A stretch of DNA of 35,832 nucleotides. Source: a virus. Position numbers and translations under genes: made by a program. Location of the stretch: positions 1-35,832 of the IMG/VR virus record IMGVR_UViG_3300029448_000160; one strand, 5' to 3'. This document shows, piece after piece, positions 1-7,529 of the stretch. The notes beneath the pieces were generated by a model that was given only the letters and a program-made list of their open reading frames with translations, was not told the origin of the DNA and did no database searches. Within the stretch, counting starts at the first letter, position 1, and every line of letters begins with the position of its first letter.

Positions 1-178
1 TTACGCTGCTCTTCAAGAGGGTACTGTGTACGATCAATGACGTTATCCATAGCACGTACAACGTGAGGGATATCCGCATTGAACTGTTCGTAATCAAACT
101 CAAAGTCGGGAGTGATGTACCGTGGCAGATTAAAGGAGCCCAGAAGACAGGCACCAAATGGAGGTAGAGGTTGCTCAC
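1..178. repeat. Left copy of the diverged terminal overlap
   Basis: Aligns with 35655-35832. Bases 1-65 are identical to 35655-35719. Bases 66-111 are strongly diverged, with a 3-nt length difference. Bases 112-155 are identical again, and 156-178 differ at five positions, all synonymous third positions in the reductase frame. It marks the point where the circular genome was opened, or a boundary between strain variants. Confidence 0.9.
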
Positions 179-965
179 CGCATGGATTGGTGGCATCAAT
201 GTCCTCACAGTACCATAGAGGATTGTCCTCATTAACACGGTCAATGAAGATAACCCCAGGCTCTGCCCAGTCCCAGTTGTTACGCATGATCTCGTCCCAC
301 AACATACGGGCGTTGATCGTGTTGTAGACCCTACCACCAAACTTAAGATCAAAGTCTCCGTCCTTCTCCACTGCCCTCATGAACTCATCAGTAACACCTA
401 CTGAGATGTTAAAGTTGGTTAAGTCCTTGTCGTTCTTCTTTGCTCGAATGAACTCCTCAATATCAGGGTGATCCACTCGAAGCACTGCCATCATTGCCCC
501 TCGTCTGTGTCCCGCTGAGACAATCGTTCGGCAAACTGCATCAAAGATGTGCATAAATGATACAGGCCCACTAGCGGAACTGTCAAGAGAAACAATACGA
601 TCACCACTAGGGCGAATAAGACTGAAATCATAGCCAATCCCACCTCCTCGACGCATAGTTTCAGCAGCTTCCCCGGCTCTCTGCATGATCGAGTCCATAG
701 AGTCTTCAACAGACCCACTAACAAAACAGTTAAGTGCCGTAACATTTCGAGGGCTTCCCATCGCGGATTGAACACGACCCGCAGGTAAGAACCGCATGTC
801 CATAGTAATTTCTTTATACGCTTTACGATGTTCTTCATCATCTGTCATTGCTCCTGCTTGTCTGTTGATGGCCTCCTCAAAGCTCTCGTTAGCCAACCGA
901 TACTTCATGGCATGGAGGTCGTCGCATGGTTTAACCTGTGGTCCTACTGAGTTTCTTCCGTACAT
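1..965 (-). CDS. nrdJ: Class II ribonucleotide reductase, N-terminal part (gene cut by window start)
   Basis: Reduces ribonucleotides to deoxyribonucleotides for phage DNA synthesis, using adenosylcobalamin rather than a second protein subunit. The visible 321 codons start at ATG 965, preceded by AAAGGAA. Seen: FLPAGR near residue 60, C80 in ALNCF, the finger-loop NPCGE at 260-264 and C273. By family analogy C262 is the thiyl radical site, N260 and E264 assist catalysis, and C80/C273 form the reducible disulfide. The reading frame is open to base 1 and continues in frame into 34919-35654 at the other end, giving 566 residues, the size of short phage monomeric class II enzymes. It is the last large gene of the leftward arm, directly after the 68-aa gene, close to thyX. 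No NrdB-like subunit is present, which supports class II. Confidence 0.93.
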   Translation of the reverse strand, partial: MYGRNSVGPQVKPCDDLHAMKYRLANESFEEAINRQAGAMTDDEEHRKAYKEITMDMRFLPAGRVQSAMGSPRNVTALNCFVSGSVEDSMDSIMQRAGEAAETMRRGGGIGYDFSLIRPSGDRIVSLDSSASGPVSFMHIFDAVCRTIVSAGHRRGAMMAVLRVDHPDIEEFIRAKKNDKDLTNFNISVGVTDEFMRAVEKDGDFDLKFGGRVYNTINARMLWDEIMRNNWDWAEPGVIFIDRVNEDNPLWYCEDIDATNPCGEQPLPPFGACLLGSFNLPRYITPDFEFDYEQFNADIPHVVRAMDNVIDRTQYPLEEQR

Positions 966-976
966 ATCTTATTCCT

Positions 977-1183
977 TTAATGTTTAATTATTGTTTTTAC
1001 TTCTGGAAAGTCTGGACCTTGAGTCATTCTTACATAGAAATCTTCAAGAGCAAGGGTCACAAAGAAGGACGATGTTCTGTCATTTAGTTTACTCATGTCC
1101 TTTAACCATGTATAAAAACCAGGGTCCAGTCCCTCTGTCTCTATTAGTTCGTCAAAATAGTTGTTCTCTATGTCCTTATCCAT
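977..1183 (-). CDS. Hypothetical protein, 68 aa
   Basis: Function not recognised. A 68-residue acidic protein (starts MDKDIENNYF, ends in KTIIKH). The start at 1183 has GAGAGG about 8 nt upstream and overlaps the stop of the DUF6378 gene by 8 nt, so translation is probably coupled. Its stop lies 11 nt before the reductase start, and it sits in the nucleotide-metabolism cluster (thyX, DUF6378, nrdJ). No membrane segment, cysteine pair or known motif is visible. The opposite-strand frame here looks like a shadow. Confidence 0.75.
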   Translation of the reverse strand: MDKDIENNYFDELIETEGLDPGFYTWLKDMSKLNDRTSSFFVTLALEDFYVRMTQGPDFPEVKTIIKH

Positions 1184-1457
1184 TACGATTTTCCTCTCTA
1201 ATTTCCTCGGCTATCGCTGAGTATCCTGCAATATCTACAAAACTGTCAGTCGTATGTGTATTGATCAACCTAGCTACCTTAAGAAGTATCATCATAATAG
1301 CTACATCCTCTGGAGTAACTGAGTTTTTTCCTTCAAGGTAAACATTCCAAAGGTTAGCTATACGTTGATGATTATCAAGAGCATCTCCGTAGTCACTGTC
1401 TCGCTCACCGTTGATTATCTCTACTGCCTTAGTCAGAACATCATTCCTGTTCATCAT
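1176..1457 (-). CDS. DUF6378-like phage protein, 93 aa
   Basis: The family is widespread in phages and has no known biochemical function. Seen: GERDSDYGDALDNHQRIA followed by LW, then VTPEDVAIMMILLKVARL and DSFVDIAGYSAIAEE, the characteristic order (R-x-x-DYG, NH-x-RIA-x-LW, DVA-x-MM-x-LLK-x-AR, D-x-x-xD-x-AGY). The helical pattern with conserved acidic residues resembles all-alpha nucleotide pyrophosphohydrolases, but that link is inference. The start at 1457 overlaps the thyX 3' end by 17 nt, with the Shine-Dalgarno (GAGGGAG) lying inside thyX. Its position between thyX and nrdJ fits a role in nucleotide supply or sanitation. Confidence 0.82.
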   Translation of the reverse strand: MMNRNDVLTKAVEIINGERDSDYGDALDNHQRIANLWNVYLEGKNSVTPEDVAIMMILLKVARLINTHTTDSFVDIAGYSAIAEEIREENRNG

Positions 1458-2166
1458 TGTACTCCCTCATCAATGCCATCCAACTATTAGGATACAGGTA
1501 TTTGCAGTGTTTGTCAATACTTTCCGCAATAAATCTTGTTTCTTTTTGGGTGTCATCCGCCATCCGTAGTTTACATATCCTAGCAAACGCATAGAGAGAG
1601 CCTGTCCAGTACCACTCTGTGTATGTAGACTGAGGCAGAACCATACGAGCTTGCTCAGGGCATACACCTCTACGAAGAAGGGTTTCATAGGTCCACTTAG
1701 CCTTAATCAAAGCTAACTCATAGTCATTACTGAAGGGGCGTAGGCCGTTGGGATGTACAGGGTTGATATCAATCTCTTTATCTGAGGACCCCTGCTTTTT
1801 ATCTTCAGCTACCCCTCTCCAAACATCGGGGGTATAGAACTCAGGTTCACTGCTTACGTACCTACGGCTGACCTCGTTCCACGCTAGTCCTACCTGATGC
1901 TTTCCTAACTGACGGGCTACAAACAAAGGAGCCTTGATACGGAACTGCAACTGAACGTGACTAAAGGGGGACCAGTGTTGATGTTTAGCTAGGTACTCAA
2001 GAAGTTTTTTATCCTTCTCTTTGAGGTCCAGGCTAGACAGTCTTCCTGTAACCCCCATCTCTCGTGTTCCTAAGTGTTCCCAAGAACTTTCCTTGTCAAA
2101 AGATACCCTTGCTGCATTGACTACAGTAAGGTCGTCTCCTAACTTATCTACTATATCAACATTCAT
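1441..2166 (-). CDS. thyX: Flavin-dependent thymidylate synthase ThyX
   Basis: Methylates dUMP to dTMP using FAD, NAD(P)H and methylene-tetrahydrofolate. It is 241 residues, normal for the family. Seen: HWSPFSH near 64-70, the signature region R85-Q86 to Y103 (RQLGKHQVGLAWNEVSRRY), and RMVLPQSTYTEWYWTGSL near 174-191 with the conserved Arg and WT. The usual RHR-x7-S signature reads KHQ followed by eight residues and S100, a variant form. ATG 2166 overlaps the upstream stop as ATGA, so translation is coupled to the 62-aa gene. Together with the class II reductase it forms the dNTP-synthesis module of the early arm. Confidence 0.95.
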   Translation of the reverse strand: MNVDIVDKLGDDLTVVNAARVSFDKESSWEHLGTREMGVTGRLSSLDLKEKDKKLLEYLAKHQHWSPFSHVQLQFRIKAPLFVARQLGKHQVGLAWNEVSRRYVSSEPEFYTPDVWRGVAEDKKQGSSDKEIDINPVHPNGLRPFSNDYELALIKAKWTYETLLRRGVCPEQARMVLPQSTYTEWYWTGSLYAFARICKLRMADDTQKETRFIAESIDKHCKYLYPNSWMALMREYNDEQE

Positions 2167-2351
2167 TGGTCTTCCTCTTCCCCTTCTATGTCAACGTCGA
2201 ACTCTTCACGCAGTTCATCAAGGTAACTTTCGACTATATCTTCAAACCTTTCAAGAATATCCTCACTAGTAATATCCAGAAAGTCACAAAGAAAATCGGG
2301 ATCAGTAATCTCCGCGAGTCTCCTTAAGAATTGTTCATTCGGTAAAGGCAT
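2163..2351 (-). CDS. Small acidic hypothetical protein, 62 aa
   Basis: Function unknown. The protein is strongly acidic, with Asp/Glu throughout and an EGEEEDQ end, and reads ITDPDFLCDFLDITSEDI in its centre, predicted helical. The start ATG 2351 follows GGAGG at good spacing (GGAGGACATAACCA then ATG), which is convincing. It overlaps the endonuclease I gene end by 17 nt and couples to thyX by an ATGA overlap. It could be a nucleic-acid mimic or an adaptor to a replication protein, but nothing in the sequence decides this. Confidence 0.75.
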   Translation of the reverse strand: MPLPNEQFLRRLAEITDPDFLCDFLDITSEDILERFEDIVESYLDELREEFDVDIEGEEEDQ

Positions 2352-2703
2352 TGGTTATGTCCTCCAATGTGTACCACTTGAACCCTTCCTTCTCACACCA
2401 TTCTGACATATTCATTTTACTTCCCTTCCTTAGTTTTTTATTTGGATTATACAGAAGAAAAACCAACTGTCTTTTCTTTGGTAAACTGTCCCGTATTGCT
2501 TTGTACTTCTGTGTGTCACCGACCCTGAAGTATCCCTTAGCCTCCACAAGAATATCTATTTTGTTTTTATTGTTTCTCCCTACAAAGTCAGGGATGTAAT
2601 TCTTGTGAATGACATAAGGGACCTTCTCTGATTCGTACTTACAGTACGACTTCAGTAAGAGACCGGCAGTCTCCTCGAACTTATTCCGATACTTTGGAGG
2701 CAC
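2335..2703 (-). CDS. T7 endonuclease I-like Holliday junction resolvase
   Basis: Resolves branched DNA before packaging and helps degrade host DNA. It is 122 residues, close to the T7 gp3 length. Seen: NKFEETAGLL near the N-terminus, with a Glu in the position of the first catalytic acid, and YIPDF followed about 12 residues later by ILVEAKGYF. This is the PD-x(n)-E-x-K metal-binding core of the family. The only plausible start is GTG at 2703; no ATG occurs before the core, and the Shine-Dalgarno is weak (AAGAAG). It overlaps the DUF1737-like gene by 23 nt, so expression may depend on coupling. The gene is AT-richer than the polymerase region. Confidence 0.9.
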   Translation of the reverse strand: MPPKYRNKFEETAGLLLKSYCKYESEKVPYVIHKNYIPDFVGRNNKNKIDILVEAKGYFRVGDTQKYKAIRDSLPKKRQLVFLLYNPNKKLRKGSKMNMSEWCEKEGFKWYTLEDITNAFTE

Positions 2704-2863
2704 TCTTCTTAGCCTTGGTTTCTTTAATCATAGCCTGGAGATACCCTCCACTTGGCGCTTGAGTAGGGGTGCCATACAACTCCCACCCCTCGTTGAGAAG
2801 ATCAGTTACCTGATGCTCAAGGCGGTCCTGACGTGGTGTATTTACTACTCGATATTGTTTCAT
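2681..2863 (-). CDS. DUF1737-like small protein, 60 aa
   Basis: Resembles the DUF1737 family: MKQYRVVNTPRQDRLEHQV, then LLNEGWELYG and GGYLQAMIKE, matching the family pattern of a basic start, a (V/L)N-x-x-(I/L)-x-x-GW core and a (F/Y)-x-QA-(M/L)-x-K end. Biochemical function is unknown. A short Lys/Ser tail follows. The start at 2863 has a strong Shine-Dalgarno (GAGGAGTAAAGCT then ATG). It lies 4 nt downstream of the nuclease gene and overlaps the endonuclease I start, placing it within the DNA-degradation genes. Confidence 0.82.
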   Translation of the reverse strand: MKQYRVVNTPRQDRLEHQVTDLLNEGWELYGTPTQAPSGGYLQAMIKETKAKKSASKVSE

Positions 2864-2867
2864 AGCT

Positions 2868-3758
2868 TTACTCCTCTAGGTTAATCTCAGGATAGGCTTT
2901 ACCCTGACGGTTCTTAGGTACGTTTACGACGGTGGTTAAAAACTTTGGACCAGATCCAGTATGAAAGGCGCGGACTTCTGGATAACAAATCTTCTTGTAT
3001 TGACAATACGAGCAGGTAGTAGATAGCTTTAAGTTGCCTGACTTTCCGTCCTCTATTGGAGAGTAACATCTTGAGGGTCGGTCTTCCTGCTTTACGGACT
3101 TTTTTACATGCTCAATCCTTTCCTCAATGTCACCTGAGAAGTGTTCATACATAGGGTCTTTAGTATTATCTAGGTCATACTCAAGAACAGCCAGCTTACC
3201 ACTGTCTCTGTCCATAGCAAGCCATGCCCACTTACGGTCTCCCTCCGCATGGGCATAGGCCTTGATCTGATCGACATAACCGAAGTCATCGTTGGCGGCT
3301 AAGGTCCTGTCATTAAACTTCATCAAGCCAAACTTAGTTGTGGACTTAACGTCAACTACAGTGCCATCAATCTTACAGTCCATGTGACCCCTCACTCCAC
3401 CAACTGACACTTCCTTCTGTTCGTCCGTTACCTCATGTCCGGTAAGACGCACAAGAAACAGGAGCATCTCCTCAATCATGTGGCCGTACATAAACTTGAT
3501 AAGAGTGTGAGGTTTGATACGCTCACCCCTGTAGCCGTTGTACGAAAACCACTGGATAAGATCATTCTTACCCACTGAGGAAAGGCGTAGTTTTCTACCG
3601 TCCCTACGTCCACCTGGAAGGAACTCCTTACGCATGATGTCCTTCATTGACTCACCAAATTTATCTATCTCTCCCTCTATGTCAACGTCCTTGTCAGTGT
3701 TTCTGTTGACCATGAGGGTATAGATATCTTCGACTAAGGTATTTAAATTCTTTTCCAT
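2868..3758 (-). CDS. PD-(D/E)XK nuclease (Cas4/RecB-like) with C-terminal Cys cluster
   Basis: Predicted exonuclease of the Cas4/RecB-like PD-(D/E)XK group, 296 residues. Seen: YGHMIEE at 91-97 (motif with catalytic Glu), GHMDCKIDG with D127, VVDVKS with D136 and K138, and Q164 in VDQIKAYAH (the QxxxY motif). Four cysteines follow: C231, C249, C252 and C258. The C-x2-C-x5-C group is the kind that holds an iron-sulfur cluster in Cas4 and AddB relatives, though here all four lie C-terminal. It probably fills the T7 gp6 role (host DNA degradation, primer removal, recombination). The start at 3758 has AAAGGA upstream. It lies between the polymerase block and endonuclease I. Confidence 0.88.
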   Translation of the reverse strand: MEKNLNTLVEDIYTLMVNRNTDKDVDIEGEIDKFGESMKDIMRKEFLPGGRRDGRKLRLSSVGKNDLIQWFSYNGYRGERIKPHTLIKFMYGHMIEEMLLFLVRLTGHEVTDEQKEVSVGGVRGHMDCKIDGTVVDVKSTTKFGLMKFNDRTLAANDDFGYVDQIKAYAHAEGDRKWAWLAMDRDSGKLAVLEYDLDNTKDPMYEHFSGDIEERIEHVKKSVKQEDRPSRCYSPIEDGKSGNLKLSTTCSYCQYKKICYPEVRAFHTGSGPKFLTTVVNVPKNRQGKAYPEINLEE

Positions 3759-3763
3759 TTTAA

Positions 3764-4078
3764 TTATCCTTTGTGTCCAAATTGTTCAACAGCATCACCC
3801 ATTCTGACAGAGCATCCTAGTGGATTTTCGTCACAAAAAGGATACCCAAAGCATCCTAGATGTTTAGTGTCTTCATTGAACCACTCGTCTAACTCATCTT
3901 TAATCTCTGACATATCTTTAAAATCATACCATTTATTCTCTTCTCCGACATAACACCACCTATTTTTATAGGGAGCCACTCGAAGATAATTTGCAACTAT
4001 AAAATTAGAATGACTCCACTCATAGTCGTATCCTAATTCTTTTAGCTCTGTCTCTCTGCTTAATGTGTCTCGCGCCAT
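3764..4078 (-). CDS. Hypothetical protein, 104 aa, Cys-containing
   Basis: Not recognised. It has many aromatic residues (WSHSNF, NKWYDF) and a C-terminal cluster GCFGYPFCDENPLGC, which could bind a metal ion. It overlaps the polymerase gene end by 19 nt and ends 5 nt before the nuclease start, so it is translated from the same message. The stretch is AT-rich (19 of 60 bases are G or C at 3961-4020, against 33 of 60 at 5401-5460 in the polymerase), suggesting it is an accessory gene inserted after the polymerase. Confidence 0.72.
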   Translation of the reverse strand: MARDTLSRETELKELGYDYEWSHSNFIVANYLRVAPYKNRWCYVGEENKWYDFKDMSEIKDELDEWFNEDTKHLGCFGYPFCDENPLGCSVRMGDAVEQFGHKG

Positions 4079-5805
4079 GTCTTACCTACCTTATACTCCC
4101 CGTTAAGGGGACATTTGAGTTTCATCCTGTCACCCGCAGCCTTGATACACTCTACAGCTAACCAGCCCATCTTCTCTGCTTGATCTTCCCTGACCTCCAC
4201 TTGAAACTCATCATGAATATTGCCTACAAAACTATACTCTATATTATGTATTGTAGCATACTCATCAAGTATCGTCAAGGACTTCTTCATTATTATTGCA
4301 CCGGCAGACTGAAGAAGTGTATTCAAGGCGGCGTGTTCACTCCGCAGGACTAGCTTTCTTCCGTCGAGTCCTTTGAGGTATCCTCGCTTGGCTGACTTGG
4401 CAACCCGTTCTCGTAAATGTCTAAGAGGCGGTGTGTTGTTAAGAAACTTTTCCTTAAGTTCTGCTCCGTCTCTTCGAGAACCTCCAACAATAGCTCCGAT
4501 TTTTTCGTCCCCTGCACCGTAGAGGAAAGCATAGATAAAAGTTTTAGCGAGGTCTCTTGTTGCAAGTCCAGCATTTTTTTGATTGGTTGTGTGTACGTCT
4601 CCATTGGTAACTTCATTTGTGTACTCCTCATCATTCATGTAGTGGGCTAACATTCTCAACTCCAGGCCAGCGGCATCAATACCCACGAGCCTGTAACCTT
4701 TTGGTACTGTCCAGCACTCACGGCATTCAGTACCGTATGGTGAGTAGGATGCGGGGACCTGAGCCATGTTGGGGCTACTGTGTGTCATACGCCCCGTCAC
4801 TGCACCGATAGAATTGACCCTACCGTGGACCCTACCGTCCTCCTCTACCGCTTCTATCCATGACTGTACCTGTGCCGTTCTCTTCTGTATCAGTAGATAC
4901 TCTGCGATTAGTTTGGCCTCAGGTATATCAACCCTAGATAAAACTCCTTCATCTACTATTGCCTGACCCTTCTCAGTAAACATCTTAGGTTTCCACCCGA
5001 AGAACTGTAGGTGTCTGGCAATCTGTTGTCTTGACCCTAAATTAAATTCGGGAAAAGAAACTCTACTAAATGGACCAGCCACATCAGTATGCCGATCCCC
5101 AAGAAACTTAAGGCCAACCACACTAAGACTTCCGTCCTTGTTAATCTTAGGCGTAACCTCTTTAACAAATAACGGCAGAGGCTTGAACCTCTTATGTACT
5201 TCTTGCTCCACTTCCATGCTACGTTGCTTAAGTTTTGCTTGTAAATTAAACGCTCGTTCAACATCTAGTTCCCATCCTTTGTTCTCTTGCTTAGTTATAA
5301 TACGCTGTACGTCATGCTCTAGCTCTATGGACTCACCGGGAAACTCCTTTAGTTTCTCAGTAAGTTCAGTATATAACTTAGCAGTAACGTCCAAGTCTCT
5401 CTCGCAGTACTCAATCATCTCATCCGACAGGGTAGACCAGTCGTCGTGATCTCCCTTCCGAAACCCCAGTCGTTCTCCCCATGCTCTGAGTGAATGCCCT
5501 CCCTCTATCTGAGGGTTATGCAAACGGGAGAGGAGAAGGGTATCAACTACGTTGGGGAGTGTAATTCCCAACAGGTCATTCATTACAGGACTGTCGAACC
5601 CAATAATATTATGACCAACCACAGTAGAATATCCATTGATGTACTCCTGTATCTCTGTTGCGTCACTAAACGAAGGCGTAAGGAAACTCTTCTTCGTCTT
5701 CGTCTCCAGGTCCATCGTTCCTATCATCCATATCCTCTCTATCGAAGAGGTCTGGATCCCTTTTAATTCGGTAGTTTCGATATCTAAGATAAGCATCCGG
5801 GTCAT
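4060..5805 (-). CDS. T7-like family A DNA polymerase with 3'-5' exonuclease
   Basis: Replicative polymerase, 581 residues against 704 in T7 gp5. Exonuclease domain (1-160): LDIETT with D8 and E10, HNIIGFD with D71, and YCERDLDVT with D137. Polymerase domain: motif A GIDAAGLELR with D377, motif B RDLAKTFIYAFLYG with K421, Y425 and Y429, and motif C HDE at 531-533. Y425 is the position equivalent to E. coli Phe762; Tyr there is typical of virulent phages. The thumb loop that binds thioredoxin in T7 (about 76 residues) is replaced by a shorter, unrelated-looking stretch (about 212-256). ATG 5805 is the right start, since the exonuclease motif begins within eight residues; AGAGGTGAG lies upstream, inside the HNH gene, which it overlaps by 140 nt. 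Confidence 0.97.
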   Translation of the reverse strand: MTRMLILDIETTELKGIQTSSIERIWMIGTMDLETKTKKSFLTPSFSDATEIQEYINGYSTVVGHNIIGFDSPVMNDLLGITLPNVVDTLLLSRLHNPQIEGGHSLRAWGERLGFRKGDHDDWSTLSDEMIEYCERDLDVTAKLYTELTEKLKEFPGESIELEHDVQRIITKQENKGWELDVERAFNLQAKLKQRSMEVEQEVHKRFKPLPLFVKEVTPKINKDGSLSVVGLKFLGDRHTDVAGPFSRVSFPEFNLGSRQQIARHLQFFGWKPKMFTEKGQAIVDEGVLSRVDIPEAKLIAEYLLIQKRTAQVQSWIEAVEEDGRVHGRVNSIGAVTGRMTHSSPNMAQVPASYSPYGTECRECWTVPKGYRLVGIDAAGLELRMLAHYMNDEEYTNEVTNGDVHTTNQKNAGLATRDLAKTFIYAFLYGAGDEKIGAIVGGSRRDGAELKEKFLNNTPPLRHLRERVAKSAKRGYLKGLDGRKLVLRSEHAALNTLLQSAGAIIMKKSLTILDEYATIHNIEYSFVGNIHDEFQVEVREDQAEKMGWLAVECIKAAGDRMKLKCPLNGEYKVGKTWRETH

Positions 5806-6109
5806 TGATTAAAGTCTCACCTCTGTCCAAAGCCTTGTGTTCTAAAGTATGGCAGTTCATACACAGTATAGCACACTTACGAGCCTCTTTCAATACTCTC
5901 TCCATTTTCATGTGCGACCATGCGTTTATTCCTAAATCAAGTTCTTTTTCATTAGGGTCTAGATGGTGAAAGGCCAAAACATCAGACGGCCAATGCTCTT
6001 TACATATCTCGCATTTCCCTCCAGTTTGCTGCATGATATAGGACTCTTTCCTTTTCCTTCCTCTTATGTATATTTTTAAACTTTTACTTGGGTTATCAAA
6101 ATTCTTCAT
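5666..6109 (-). CDS. HNH endonuclease, C-terminus overprinted on polymerase start
   Basis: Free-standing HNH endonuclease, 147 residues. Seen: a basic lead, GGKCEICKEHW (zinc Cys pair), LAFHHLDP (HH of the active site) and CAILCMNCHTLEHK (second Cys pair plus His). The domain is complete by about residue 100, which coincides with the polymerase start codon. The remaining 46 residues, an acidic Arg/Asp tail, are read in a different frame over the first 140 nt of the polymerase gene. ATG 6109 has a near-perfect AGGAGGTAGCCC leader and overlaps the primase end by 14 nt. It is AT-richer than both flanks (19 of 60 at 6061-6120), consistent with a mobile homing gene inserted between helicase and polymerase. 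Confidence 0.87.
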   Translation of the reverse strand: MKNFDNPSKSLKIYIRGRKRKESYIMQQTGGKCEICKEHWPSDVLAFHHLDPNEKELDLGINAWSHMKMERVLKEARKCAILCMNCHTLEHKALDRGETLINDPDAYLRYRNYRIKRDPDLFDREDMDDRNDGPGDEDEEEFPYAFV

Positions 6110-7529
6110 GGGCTACCTCCTGTATCTCAGGTGCCACACCCGCCACCATACGAGAGGTATCGTCCTCGTAGTACAGCCATCCAGCGTGTCCCGTGCGTCC
6201 CGTGCGGCGGCACTTCACTAGCTGCACCTTGGTACAGTTCCTAGCGTAGTCGTCCTCCGACATCTTGTCCCTACTTAGGAGTATGGTATTGAATGCGATC
6301 TGGTTGATCGAACCGGACCCCTTCATGTCGTACTCGTTGACATCGTGAGGGTCCTTAACGCTGGGCTTTCGTAGGTGTGACACGATGATGATGGCCGCAT
6401 TGGTTTCCTTGGCCAGCTTCAGGCACCTGTCCATGAACGAGTCAATCATCCCGTTCTCGTTGGACTGCACCGCTGCCTGTAGTGGATCAAGGATTACCAC
6501 ATCACAGTCCATCCCCTTGATCAGATACCTCATACGAGAGAACAAGTCCTCGATGTCTGAGGCTCCGGCATGGTCGTCAAGGTGTATCCTGTCGGTCTCC
6601 TGTAGTTCCTCATAGTGAGGACGGTAGGAACTGTAGTCCCGTTCCTCTTCAGGTATCACCTTGATATTAGTACCGGCAACCACCCCCACTACGTTCTCGG
6701 TAGTCTCGCCTATGGATGCCTCAAGAAACACCGCTCCGATCCTACGGTTGGTCTCCTTGTACATACCATAGAGTAGATTGGTGACGAAGGTAGTCTTACC
6801 TACGGAGGTCAAGGCACCAATCACCGTGACCTCACCAGCGGCCATGCCACCGTTCATCATCTTGTTGAGGGTGCCGAAGGTGGACGGGAAGGGTATGATC
6901 TCTGCCTTGCCACGGGTGACAAAGGCGTCCCAACATACCTCGTCGGACAGTGAGACCACCCCTGCTGGCTTATAGTCCTTAGCGTCCCACCAGCACTTGA
7001 CGAACTCCTGCACCTTACCGGCAGTCAGCATATCGGCGGCGTCCTTCATGGGCAGACGTACCACCTTGGCCTTGTTAGGTGAGAACAGGGGGACCACCTC
7101 ATCAGCGGCCTTCTGTCCAGCAGCATCGTTGTCAAAACAAACGACCACCTTATCGAATGTCTCTAGCCACTCAAGGTTCTCCTTGATGTCCTTGGATGCG
7201 GCGGCGGAACCTCGTTTGATACTGACTACTGGCCACTTGCCGTCGAACATCTCGGCCACTGCTAGACTATCAAGTTCGCCCTCGGTTATCGTAATAAACT
7301 TACCGCCACCTGACCACACGTTCTGTCCAAAGAGACCAGTGTTTTCCAGGGTGCCGGTAGAGTAGAAGTCTTTAGTAATGCAGTTACGGACCTTGGTTCC
7401 CACTAGTTTGCCAGTGTCCTTGTCGTGGTATGGGTAGTGATGTTTGTTGTCTTCTAAAGTTACCCCAAACTTCTCGACTATTCGCTGAGATATATTTCTG
7501 TCCTTGATGGGTCCTGATGTACCGGACAT
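6096..7529 (-). CDS. Predicted internal-start helicase form (gp4B-like)
   Basis: Same frame as the primase-helicase but beginning at Met68 (ATG 7529). It would be 477 residues, with TOPRIM linker and helicase but without the zinc-binding domain. T7 makes an equivalent short protein from Met64 of gene 4. Support here: AGAGG 7-11 nt before the ATG, and the palindrome CTGGGACGGTCCCAG ending 18 nt before it. The same arrangement precedes two ordinary gene starts at 9064 and 9752. Expression itself is inferred. Confidence 0.6.
   Translation of the reverse strand: MSGTSGPIKDRNISQRIVEKFGVTLEDNKHHYPYHDKDTGKLVGTKVRNCITKDFYSTGTLENTGLFGQNVWSGGGKFITITEGELDSLAVAEMFDGKWPVVSIKRGSAAASKDIKENLEWLETFDKVVVCFDNDAAGQKAADEVVPLFSPNKAKVVRLPMKDAADMLTAGKVQEFVKCWWDAKDYKPAGVVSLSDEVCWDAFVTRGKAEIIPFPSTFGTLNKMMNGGMAAGEVTVIGALTSVGKTTFVTNLLYGMYKETNRRIGAVFLEASIGETTENVVGVVAGTNIKVIPEEERDYSSYRPHYEELQETDRIHLDDHAGASDIEDLFSRMRYLIKGMDCDVVILDPLQAAVQSNENGMIDSFMDRCLKLAKETNAAIIIVSHLRKPSVKDPHDVNEYDMKGSGSINQIAFNTILLSRDKMSEDDYARNCTKVQLVKCRRTGRTGHAGWLYYEDDTSRMVAGVAPEIQEVAHEEF

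Noticed and set aside
491-841. Hydrophobic 116-aa leftward frame inside the reductase gene
   Set aside because: Lies in another frame of the intact nrdJ coding sequence and has no independent leader.
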